A stretch of 64,000 nucleotides of DNA from NCBI GenBank assembly GCA_019916065.1, contig CM034240.1, positions 17,345,894 through 17,409,893 of the forward strand, written 5' to 3'. The notes beneath the pieces were generated by a model. The model was not told the origin of the DNA. It saw only the letters and a list, made by a program, of their open reading frames with translations, and made no database searches. The position numbers were made by a program, and so were the translations under genes. The stretch comes from Vitellaria paradoxa (lineage: Eukaryota; Streptophyta; Magnoliopsida; Ericales; Sapotaceae). Below, piece by piece: positions 22,101 to 34,000 of the stretch. Every line of letters begins with the position of its first letter. Positions within the stretch are counted from its first letter, which is position 1.

Positions 22101-23671
22101 GTGGTTAGCCATTTAACAATATACATACATACATACATATACTAGACACACTTTTAGAAACTTTACTTGTACAAACATATACTAGATCCACCTGCACTAA
22201 TGCGCACTGATACTAACAGAAACACTAGCTCCAAATTGCTTAGATACAAGTCTCAACTGAGCTATGGTACAATTTAGATTTGCAAAAAGAAGCATCTGCT
22301 TACACTTATGCTTTAGAAGTGTTTTTGGCTTGGCTTCCTTTTTTCTTTTTTTTTTTTTTTTTTTTCACATATTTTCATTCTGAAAAAATAATTGAGAAAT
22401 TGATCTTCTGAGTTCTGGCCATATGTAATGTTAAGAGTTGTATCATTTGGCTAGAAATTCCTTTTAAGTTTTCATATGATTGTACAAGTAGTTCATAAGC
22501 AGATGACCTGCAGCAGATGCAGTGGAGCAGATGCAAAAAGGAGCTGCTTATAAGACACAAAAATTAAATCGCTACCACAAGATAAAGAAGCTACTCTACT
22601 ATAGAAATTGATAGCTTTGGTACTTTTGATTTCTTTTGTCCAACTATCTCAAATTACGCCTATTTTTGTCTAATTTTACATTTGTAAGAACAAGAAATTT
22701 TTGTTCTTTTCGCGCACGCATTTAACACCATACTCCAAAATACTCTTTATGAACAGGTCTTCATTTTCTAAAATTCCTGCTTTTTTTTTTTGGGAATTAA
22801 AATTACTGCTTTTGTTGCTCTTTGAAATCACCTTATGTAGTCCCAATTTGACTGTTTATTTCTTTTAACATTCTTCAATAAGCAGTTGCTTAAGGTTATT
22901 TTGTTGTGCTTGGATGGATGGATATACTGTTTTGAAAGTGGTGTTTCTTTTAGTTTCCGTTTGGGGATGTTAACTATTTTATTCACAATGTATGGATGAT
23001 GCCATGGCCAACATGCTTTCCAGATTTTCAAAATGCATTATTCTACAGATTGGGGGAAATTTGGAATCCCAGTATATCTTTTGTGAGGTGCTAATGAGTA
23101 ATTCCAACATACGTATATATTTCCTGATTCTGCTTCAAATAAATTGATTTTAGGAGAAATGTTTCCTGATGTTACTGGTTTATCTAATCATGGATTTCTA
23201 TTGCATCCTATGATTATTAGTTCTATATGTACTGTTTTCTAGACACTGGCTTTCAAAAAGTGTTAATTGTTTCCTGCACTGTAGATTGCTATCCCTATTG
23301 TCCCAACCATTAGGGTCCTCGTCACTTTTACAAAGTTTGAGGAGCTTCAGCCAATGGAGGAATTCTCAACGCCACTCTCCAGCCCCGTGCATTTTGAAGA
23401 TGCAAAGTCTAATAAGGAATCTGAGGGGTCGACATCGTGGATTTCATGGATGAGAGGGAGCCGTACTGGGCAATCGAGCGACACCGAAAGCCGCGGCATG
23501 AGGGATGATGTAGACCCTTTCCTCATACCATCTGACTATGCTTGGGTTGATGCCAACGAGAAGAAGCGGCGAATGAAGGCCAAGAAAGCCAAGAACAAGA
23601 AACATAGGAAACAAGCAGTAGCTAGAAGTGGAGATGGGGGACGCCAGGCGAGCGAGGATTTGGAAGACTAG
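16125..23671 (+). CDS. ANKRD13-type ankyrin-repeat protein (GPCR-chaperone domain), two +1 frameshifts
   Basis: Coding exons 16125-17713 and 23285-23671, joined by a phase-0 intron (GTAAGTGG ... CACTGTAG). Starts MEDCSKYAHSPAHLAVASRD. Ankyrin repeats lie at about residues 67-125 (ETPLHLAVRLRDP, GADWSLQNENGWSALQEAV). The GPCR-chaperone-type domain follows (YRIWKRGSNLRADMTLAGFD, RPVLWLTPDFPLKTEELLPL) and ends in exon 2 (PTIRVLVTFTKFEELQP). The C-terminus is Lys-rich. The long exon changes frame twice: near 16815-16822 (extra G, HKEE/KEITNALEG) and near 17385-17400 (around TTGGGCCC). Removing two bases leaves 1974 nt, 657 residues, the expected size for the plant family. Animal ANKRD13 proteins bind ubiquitin and act in endocytosis; the plant role is unknown. 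Either a recent pseudogene or sequence errors. Confidence 0.85.
17714..23284 (+). other. 5.6-kb intron of the ankyrin gene
   Basis: Canonical GT-AG ends. Contents: a C13/A10 composite tract (18258-18280), a LINE relic (20150-20980), GA microsatellites at about 21067-21084, 21637-21649 and 21799-21818, a C run at 21164, a T run at 22346, a possible SINE-like B-box text near 21985-22003 and (CATA)n near 22123-22139. No coding exon is missing from the family pattern, so I see no reason to split it. Confidence 0.7.
20150..20980 (+). mobile_element. LINE ORF2 C-terminal relic (zf-RVT region)
   Basis: Translating three frames in turn gives broken but recognisable text of the zinc-finger-like domain found after plant L1-type reverse transcriptases: TRWRLSKNGIFTVSSFYHQ, IKAPLKVTIFAWKAAQEMIL, then the 'DLLLHS' region and a tail with VWKVVLLCFMWFLWR-like spacing. 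Many stops and shifts mark it as old. It shares the gene's strand. Confidence 0.65.
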
Positions 23672-24120
23672 TGGCACAGCATAGAAGATACTGATAATTT
23701 GGCTGCTTTTAGGAATTGTTTGCAAGAGGAAGAGGAGGTAAAAACCTTTCATTGCATGCAGAGGCTTCTTGCGGTGGCACTTTGTTAGGTGAGGGGAAAT
23801 TGTTTCTTGTTTCCTCAGAAGATCGAGAAGATCGATCTCTCTCTTCATCTTCTTTCATTGTTGTATTTGCTATGTGATGTGAAATTGGTGAGGAGTAGTG
23901 CCTGTATTTGTCCTAGTTTTTTTTCTTTTTTTCTTTCCTTTTTTTTTTTTCCTCCTCCTCAAACCTCCCGTCGTATATCTATATCTTTGATGAATATGGT
24001 TTACATTTTCTGATTGGATTGGATTCTATTTTTTTTTTTTTTTTAAGGTTCAGGGCTATTAAGCGCTGGGCAGCTTAATTCTTGAAAGTGAAGTGACTGA
24101 AATAGATGGATTATTATTAG
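23672..24120 (+). other. 3' untranslated region of the ankyrin gene and downstream
   Basis: Follows the TAG at 23669-23671. T-rich tracts near 23920-23950 and 24031-24046; no further ORF with recognisable content. Confidence 0.5.
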
Positions 24121-24450
24121 CCCCCGTTTGGTATATAAGAACCATTTTGAAGTTTAATTTTTAGTAATTTTTGGCTTTTTTTTTTTTTTTTTGGGTTAAG
24201 AGTTGGTAATTGAAATTTTTTATGTGTTCAATAAAATGAGTAACAATTTTTGGTAACTTTTGAGTGGGATAAAATTTTTAGTTACTTTTGGTAACTTTTT
24301 GTATATTTGATAAAAATTTTAATAACTTTTAAGTTGAACAAATTATTATAGTTAAGTAAAAAATAATAAAAATTAATATTTTACCAAACACTTTAGAAGT
24401 GAAAGTTAGTAATTTTTTTTCTCAATTTGTCTACAAAACCGTGCCATAGA
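24121..24450. mobile_element. Degenerate MITE
   Basis: Starts CCCCCGTTTGGTATATAAG and ends near CTACAAAACCGTGCC, weakly inverted termini. The interior has repeated TTTTTGGTAACTTTT and TTTTACCAAACACTT as in 13079-13270 and 39562-39897. Target duplication not clear. Confidence 0.5.
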
Positions 24451-25050
24451 TCTCTACAAGATCTTGTGTACATTTGGAAAAATGTGATGTGATGGCTTCA
24501 AAGGAGTATCAAAGAAGCAAATGCAAATACAAGGATTGTTGTGTTTCTGTTACAACTCGTTCCAAGTTTGTAGGAAAGGTGGAAATGAGACCGAACTAAT
24601 GAATGGCGATTTCCAAAAGGGGATGCATTATTTCATTCTCCCATTGTTAAATAACATTTTGGTTTCAATTGATGATATACAAGACACTAAACAGTATATA
24701 CTACAAATTTATACAATAAATACAGTAATTATTCAAGATTCAATTTTTTTTACATCATGGAAACCACTGTGCTAGCGAGTTGCTACAACACCATCCATCC
24801 TGAGGAATTTCTAGTAACTATTTCTTGATATTTTCTTGAGCTACCCACCTACCATTCAATCATCTTTTGATCTCCCATCTACATATCATCTCTGAATTTT
24901 CGCTGAACCAGCTCGGTTGATTTCAAGGTAGCCCTCCACAGTGGATGTCTTGCTCCACAAAGCAAAATATATTTATTTTTTGGTACAAGCCCCATATACA
25001 AGAAATTTGTGGAGAGCACCATCACCTGAAGAAATTGCATTATGGATAAC
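24451..25050 (-). other. Downstream/3'UTR region of the GT23-like gene
   Basis: No gene seen. The part next to 25051 is the likely 3'UTR of the minus-strand gene; convergent with the ankyrin gene. Confidence 0.45.
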
Positions 25051-28000
25051 TCACCAGAACCGATCCTTGTTGACACTCAAGTATCCAGCCATAACTTTCC
25101 CACCAGTGTTCCTCATTCCATCGATAAGAAAGCACCATGTGGAACCCAGTGCCCCCACGAAGAAGTCTGCCTCTGCAGCCATCAAGAAATTAACCAGAGG
25201 ATAATTCGTGCTAGTTTTCCTACCAAGACTCGCTTCGTAAGTGGCCATTGTCATGTTCCCCACTTGGCGGCTCACGTTTGTGTGGTAAAATTTCCACTGA
25301 GGGTACGATTTTGTTTTGTCGATGACCTCCTGGATCATACAAGTAACAAATCCATGTATGACAAACTTGCAACACATAAAACAGAATTGATATGAAGTCG
25401 ATCTTTTTAAGTTGGGAGGAAAGTGCAAACCTGCATCTCGGTGGAAAGCCAGATGCTATTGAGGTGGGGGAAGCGCCTTCTGACACGGTCAGCAATACGC
25501 ACGTACTCTTCAAATTCAACCACCTTCATTTCGCATGCCTTGTCTCCCATCCTTACATGCATGCTTAGCAATGGCCTAGGCATCCATGGTTTGTGATTGG
25601 ACCATACAAATTTTTCAATGTCAGATTGAGGCTCATCCTGCATACAGCAACTTCTTGTAAGGACATGCTATTAGTATAATTTCTTGGATCAACTATATTA
25701 CATGATGTAGAACGGGTGGACTACATGGGCCAGATCGACCCATTTTGGACACCCATTGGCATTGTGGCAATTTTGCCACAGGTCACGATTTGGACACATG
25801 ATATATGGATTCTAAGTATTTTTTTGAGGAGAAGCTATTTTCATGACGGTCATGATGCTGGCCTTCCCACTGTGGAATTTCATTATTTTTAGGGTCCCAA
25901 ATGGATGTTTTTACCATTTATGATGGTTTTTAATTTGACCATTGCCGTTAGGATAGAAGTAAGAAAATGTAGTAAAGTGATCACTGTTTGTTTCTGCACT
26001 GATTATTTTTCTTTCTTTTCGTGATTCTGTAATTATTCCATATTTTTCAATTTTGATAAATTTCGAATAAATTGTTGTTTCCTAATTAGAGATTAAAGTT
26101 TAGTCTGTTTTCTTTATAAACACTTTCAGTCCTTTGGCATAATCATCATTGATTGAATTAAATACATTTTCAAAGATTTTTCTCTCTTTCTAGTGGATTC
26201 GAGTGTTCCCTTCTTCTAGGATTTTTGTCCTTAACTAGAATCACATCTAATAGCCTTTAGTCTAACTTGAATCATATCCAGCCCATTTTCGTTATTCATT
26301 CTGTGTCATTACAAGTACTGTTGTGTTTCAAAATCCCATTCCCCAGTCATATTTATCACCATCCATTTTAACGTGCAAGCCATTGTGTGTGTGCGCGCGC
26401 GCGTGTGTGTGTGTGTGAGAGAGAGAGACAGAGTCTAATCATATGAGTGCCCACTGCCTCCATTCCAAAACAACCAGGACATAATAATTTTCACATTTGA
26501 CAGAAAGGGCTGGTATCCAAATTGGATATGGAACCAACACAAACTAAAATTTGAAGAGGCAACATAGCAAAATGTGTCGTTGCATTAAAAAGACAGACTT
26601 ACACTAACAGTCTAACAGAGTAAAGAGAATGCTGTGTTGGTGTTTTTTAGATAAAACCTTGTTGTACTTGGTACTTCCATTTTCATTTCAATTAATATCA
26701 AAATCACCTAAGCATTTGCCTATGAAAAACACAATAATAATTTCATTAACAAATGAAAATGAAATAAAGAACATGGTGGTTGAGCTGTCAATCTTTAAAA
26801 CCCCAAAGTTTCCTTTCTAACATGAAAACTAAAATTATGTAAGAATGAAATTAGGACAGGCATAACTACTATATAAAGATGAATAAGGATGTCTGGAAAG
26901 AGTCCAAAACCCTTTTGATGGTTCTTGAAAGCAACTTCAATAATATTTCATTTATCTAAGTTAATCTGTGAAAGTACCATGAGAACAGAGGAAAAGAAAA
27001 GAACATTCTGAATTTCACAAAATGAGGTTGCTAAACTAAAAATGCCTAGTTTTCTATCATTTTTGTTTAACTGAAAAAAGGAAATGAAAAAACAGATTTG
27101 ACAAACCTTTGGCCATTCTTTCACAGTTGTTGCAATAACCATTTTCGCAGCTTCCCATCCAAATGCTGCATGCCGTGCAGCATTTAGTAAGTTGCATGTA
27201 TACTCAGTCTGGAATCTCATTAGGTAGCGCACTGCCTGACAATGATGCAACGACAAAAGTGATCAAAACCAAGCAATGCATACCAACAATTTGCATCCTA
27301 CATACATGTATGACACAAACACTCGGATATGTATATGTACGTGCGTAGTCACAACTACGTAAGTGGTGTATGAGTATGTAATTTTGCCCGAAATGGAAAT
27401 TGTGCGCCCCTCCTAGGACAATAAATTCCACCATGCTGAAACTTCAAAAAGGGGCTTTAATAGTTAAAAGCAGTCAGCAGATCACATTATAAGGGGGCCG
27501 ACTACTGTAAGAACGCCAACTGCGACACTGACCGATACTGCGAGGACCTTAGCCTTGACACCAATCTTATCCGTGGTATCCATCCACTCATTATAGTGGA
27601 AATGAGTCGTGTTGGAGAAGACTTCACAGTCCCTTCCCCAAGAGGTGGGGATAAGAAGCATGCCGCAACTGGGGGCATTCAGGACCTATCCTAATCATAT
27701 TAATACCAATTCCACAGACAAGGAGCAAGATTCGAGGGGAACCTTTTTCTTTTATTGAAAGGGAAGATTTGAGGGAAACCACTCCACCTTCACATGGGAC
27801 CATCAGGGACAAGTGGATCGGGGGGCTGAAGCAAGGGAAACATTAAGGCATTACCTCGACCAGTTCAAGAAGAAAAAAAAGGCCTATGCGTTTAATATGC
27901 CTGCACCCACATTCAATAACCTCAGCCAACATTACCAGTTGTCATTCCCTTATTTGACTACAAACCCCTATGAAGCACGGATACGGATACGGGAGTAGGT

Positions 28001-31000
28001 ACGGGTACGGATACGGATACGGGAGTAGGTACGGGTACGGATACGAGATACGGGAATTTTAAAAAAATGAGGATACGGGTACGGCAAAGATACGGCAAAA
28101 AAATAAAATAAAATATATTTTTTTTATTTAAAATCATTTTGAAGATAGCATGTATATACTACTAAATATTTTATAAATAACAATTATATAGTTTGAAAAA
28201 TACTTTTCAATCCATAAATTAACATCATTCATACTCAAAACTACCAACATCATTCGTACACAAAACACAAATATAACAAAAAGTATCAAATACAATTTCA
28301 TACAGCCCAAAATAAAAATCGTTTTTTCATTTCCTAAATTTTAGTTAGATCAAACTTCAATCATATCAATCTATTTTAGTTAATTATAGTTTGGCCCCTA
28401 CTAAAATTTTATCATATCAATTGTACCCCCAAAAAGGTTTAAAATATTACATTTTGGACTCCCATCGTATCCTGGCCGTATCATTCCCGTATCCTATCCG
28501 TATCCTAGCCGTATCCTATGCAAAATTTAAAATAAAAAATTAGGATACGCCACGTGGCATATCCGATACGTATCCGGCCGTATCCTAGCCATATCTGTAT
28601 TTCCGAAGTATCCGATACGAGTACGGCGCCTAATTTGAAGTATCCGTGCTTCATAGACAAACCCCAATACCTTAAACCTCCCACTACCTCGGACTAAAAT
28701 CCAAGGATTTGTCACCTCTATCCCAAATCCCTATACCTCGAACTCATTTTCAAAGTACAGTAACATCCATCATTAACACTTATTCCTTTGACACACTTAA
28801 CCCCTACTGGCTTGTAGTCATTAGTTATCTCCCCGCCACTATATATACCTTTACCATCCTTACATTTATGGTGGATGTTCAATACACTCACCGACTGACA
28901 CATGATCCCTCCCTCTCCCTCTCTCTTGCTCTGGGTTACCTCGACTCTCTTCCCAACCACCTTCGGTAGGATTCTGCCATCGACAACAACAGTATTATCC
29001 CCAGATTATCAGAGTTTTCCACATCACTCCAACCCCCTCCCCCCCCCCCAAAAAAAAAAAAAACATCACATGGTGCCATCTACTTAGCTGGCCTCTACAT
29101 CTATCTCATCAACATAAATAGAACCCCTGGTAGACAATTCCAATTGCTCAGATATATTTTTTCACCCTAAATATCTAAAGGAATCTGATATTCTCAATGA
29201 AACTTTTTACTGTACCTGTGCTCGCCACCATCTTCTATCCATTTTACGATGATAAGCCACCAGAGTTCCATTTATGTCTGTTGTTGGCTGCAAATAACTC
29301 CACGGCGTATCCCAAATCCTGTTGCCCAAAACAACACAAGTGTCATACAGAAATAATAATGCTCATTCTGCGAGCATAGCTAACAAAGATACAAATTTAA
29401 TGATTTCTTTTAATTAGCAAAGCTTGCCTAGGGATTCGTCCAGCCCATATTTCCTTTGATGTATAATTGTCCTTTCCTTTTATGATTCCTTTTTCCCAAG
29501 CTTCATTTTGCCCCATTAACTGAAATGCACGATCTCTACATTCTTGGGATGCTTCAGGAAAGAAGTAACAAGACCAACTAGAGCGTGAAGACCCTATAGC
29601 ACCACAAGATATAGGAAAAATTGTCAGCAATGGATAAGAATCTTCATCTAAGCGTTTTTGCTTTTAACCATACAATGTAACTATAAAACGCATGGTTTTA
29701 GACAAAATTTAGTTAACAAACCAAATAATAGATCTCAAGACCCTAACTTGGTGCATTTTACAAAGTGGTAAAGGGATTTACAATCCTTGGTCCATGTCAC
29801 AATGTCACCGTAACTTGTTGACTCTGGAAGTTCTGATTGAAAGACTTTCTTTTACATATCTTCAAATACATCATTTACAATATAAAATAATAGCGCAAAT
29901 TCATACAATCCACAATCTATTTGGTCATTGTTTATTTCTACTCTTTAAATTGGGCAGACAATGGTCAATCTATCTAATTGCTCGGTGAAGTGCCAGTAGA
30001 CCTTAGTTTTTAAAAGGTTGGGGAGTTCAAAATTTCTTGGAGCGTGATGACACCAGTTGATGGTTAGCCACTAGCCAGTGCACCGAGGAAAGTGGGTCTG
30101 GGGAATTTAAGAAATTCTTCAATTGTCCGGTATGAACAAGATACTTTTTTTTGGGGGGGGGGGTTGGGTTGAGTCTTTTCATCTGGACATGGATTTTGTA
30201 CCCAAAAACACTGTTTAAATGGAACAGCAGATCATAATATGTAACACGAAGCTTCAAAAAATGAAATCTAGGCCAAGTTAACCCCCCCCCCCCAAAAAAA
30301 AAAATAGCAACGACTTGTACAAAAATACTGCCGTTATGGTTCATTGAAGGGTTGCAACTTGTACCTGTGCACCCATCATGGTCAGCCCGATTATAGTAAT
30401 TTGTAACAAGGACCCTTTTTTCGTTGATTGCAATTGCAAGAAGCCCGGTCATGCCAGCAATCTGGGCCCCAATACCAAATCCTGGTAGTTTTTCCCAGTC
30501 AGCAACAAGAAACTTGACATTAGGATCACTGCAATTCATGGGGTGCTGATGGATCCATAGGTCTCGTTGCACCTTCCTAGTAAAGGGATAATTTTCTTCA
30601 TCTGACCCTGTTATCTGCCAAAATATTTAGGAATGTTTGGATTATTAGGATTAAAAATATGAAACCATTACATGGTCAAGAAAAAGAAAGCGGGTATGTG
30701 ACCATGTGTTATCTTAACTAGGCCATTTCAAATTTAAGAAATTCACCTAATTGCTATCAAGTTTACCCATTAAATGTCATGTAATGCAAAAATAAATCAT
30801 TTCATTCCCTTGAGTTTGTCATGCCTCGAAATCCACAACCAGGGACGTGAGAACTAAACCCAAAAATCAATCATAAACAATTAGAACTTAATACCAATCA
30901 GAGCGGAAGCGATAAATAACAATGATGTTCAACATTAGAATACCCAATGGTCTATAATTTGCCACAAAGAGCTACAAGACAATACGCCTCAAATCGGGTC

Positions 31001-34000
31001 CAAAACCAAATATTCAAAATAACACATGAAATAAATAACAAACAGCTAAGGTTCACCTAGTCTATCTCACAGAATCATCATGAGCATCTACCCCTGTAAC
31101 ATCAACTGTAGGGGAGTGAGTACCAAAACCACGTGTGCTCAGAAAGAAGCATATAAGAATTTATTTCTTAATCATGCGAGGCAAACAGCAGTTAATCAAT
31201 TTTAAGTAAAGTAAAACTCCTCTATCAATTTCATAATGTCCATATTCATCATACTATTTTAAAACAAATAGCTACTTAGCCATGATCTCGCAATCTTATG
31301 CTGAAACAATATCTATCATCTCAATCACATCACGGTATAAATATATATATATATATATATCTCAAAAATCATACTATGAGTCTACAAGGTTAGTTTGTGG
31401 AAACAGAACTAAACCCAAATAATCCCCAGGCCTAAACTGTGGGGTACAACTGGTCCCTTGGTCCCAAATATACTCATCAATCTCCAAACCTAAGTTGTGA
31501 GGTACAATTGGCACTGCAATCCCAAATGTATTCATGATCCTAGTCCCACAGTCCTAGTCCATCTCATCTTGCCCTACTGGACAAATCGGTGGCACAATCC
31601 TAGAACTAATATACGCTAGTGCAAGCCATATACACACTTTGTAGGTTTCTAACCTACTAGTTATGCTACACCATCCTGCGCAGGTTTCGGGGTTTTCAAC
31701 CCTTGGACTCTAGAACCCACTCTTTGTCGTACCCTTAATGACCCCAGTATCAAAATTCAATATAATCCCCGACCCTTGGACTCTAGAACCCACTCTTTAC
31801 AGTACCCTTAATGACCCCAATATCAAAAATCAATATCAATTCATATTCCTTTAACAACAACACATCATACACAAGATTCTCCCTAAATCTGATTTCTTAT
31901 GCTCAACTTTTATTTTATAAATCTTATGAAATAAAATGTTTCCCAAGCCTAAGTTCCACGTTGCTCGTACATGCTTGTGTTTAAACGAGTAAACAAACCC
32001 ACATAAGCTCACAATATCACATATTTAAAAGCCATAATGTTAACTAAAACAAGAACCCAAACAACCTTCATATATCATAACAATAGTATAAAATAATCCA
32101 TGCTATTTAAAATAAAAAGTATTTTCAAAAATTTAAATATTTAAGAAAAACAATGCATCTCGCAGCTTAGGCGCAGGCAACCCGAGACTTTTGATCGTTA
32201 ATAGAACACCTCACAACCCGAGCGCAAGCAGCCCGAAACTTCGGCCAAAGTAGATCACAGCTTGGTTGCCCAAGCTGCGAACTACCCATATCCCAACTTT
32301 TTGAAAAATCCAGAATAACTTGCAGCTTGCTTGCAGGTAGCGAGGCTTTGACCTTCATTTTTCCAGAAATTTTATAAAGTTTAAACCAGAAACGAAAGTC
32401 CTTAAACATCAAAATATATAAATTTTACGTATAAAATCCCTTTTTATCAAAATTCAAAGTATGGATTAATTTATTTTACTCATATATTTATAAATACAAA
32501 ATATATTAGCATGCGTCACAAAAATGTTCAAAAATGTATATTTAAAACCCTTCAAGCATTTCCTTACAACATTCAATATTAAATTTCAGAAATTCCATAG
32601 CCCATTCAAAATAAACATGGCTCAAATACCAACTCGTGAACATATTCAAACAAGCATGCTTTTGCAAACATAATAAGAAAAGTAAATCTATATGCTAACC
32701 CCACCTACTTCACTACACGCGTAAACGATCGGTGTGTAAAAGTGAATCTACCAACTCAAGTTGATTCTTCCTATAAGCTGTCTAACAAACACACTCCGAG
32801 TTACACACGAACACGCTTTGAAAATCGCAGGAGGATCCCCTCTTTTTCTTCCTTACATGCTCTTGCAAGAATGACACGGAGGCTCCTCTCTCTCTCTCTC
32901 TCTCTCTCTATAGATCAGGTGCTGGGAAAAAATTTGGAGACTAAGTGTAGAGGGGTTTATATAAACAAACTAAATATCCCCCACTCTCACACACACATAC
33001 ATGAACTTCTCATAACTCTTCCGTCAAAACCCATCCCAAGCTTCTCAAAGAAGCCCTGTTTTGAATTTCCATTAGCCAACCTTTGGCCTCTCTCACACTT
33101 CATTAACTCTTGCCACAACTTCAGCCAATAGAGTCACACCTCCCTATCAACCAACGAAAACACAAACTCTCACCCAATAGAAACCCACCTCCTCACTCAA
33201 CCAACAGAAACACAGCCAGCATATTTACACATACACATACATATATATATATATATATAATTTTTAGGCATGTCACACCAAATAGATTTAACAAAACAAA
33301 AATTAAAATAAAAATAAACTAAAAATCTGAAATTAAAAATAATAAATTAAACACAAAATACAAGTCTTTACAGAGTTCGTTTCTTTTGCTTATAAAATTT
33401 TGCATAACAGATAGTTGAAAGTAATTTACATAGCATTAGATCAATTATCTACGTGTTCTAAAGTAACCTATAATCAAACAACTAAATATGATGATACAAT
33501 AACATTAACTTTGGAAGCAATTCGAAACTTAAAATAAAACCTAATGAATTCATCTTCATAAACGAGTAGCAATGAATAATTTTTTTAAATGTGGATTTAT
33601 ATTGAGTTGCAAGATAGTATAGTTAGAGTTTGTCTTACTTGCAGCCGTAAATTCTACAATATCAAAGATTTTTGACATTGTACCAAAAAATAAATATTAA
33701 TCAAATTAAGCGCTAAAAATGACTAGATTGACCGGTAAATTGGACAGTCACATCTACTGGTAAATTGTGTCACAATGATTGGTAAATTTAGTGATATTCA
33801 TCGGTGAATTAAATCGCACTCATAGGTAATGACAAAATCTATGCAAAACCTATCTTTGTTTCCCATTGTTTTACTTAAAAATCACATTTTTTTTATCCAA
33901 TTGTTTAAATTATGCCACATGTCAATCTAAATGGTCAAAATTTTTGTAATTACTCACATCCCCCAGTATAATATTGTCTGCTTTGAACTTATTAGGTGTA

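Noticed and set aside
27813..27998. Short frame with DRGAEARETLRHYLDQFKKK
   Set aside because: Ends inside the inserted TIR element and matches nothing I recognise; too short to call.
27975..28050. ATACGG/TACGGG repeats as an interstitial telomere
   Set aside because: Plant telomeres are TTTAGGG; the repeats belong to the subterminal region of a TIR element with duplicated flanks.
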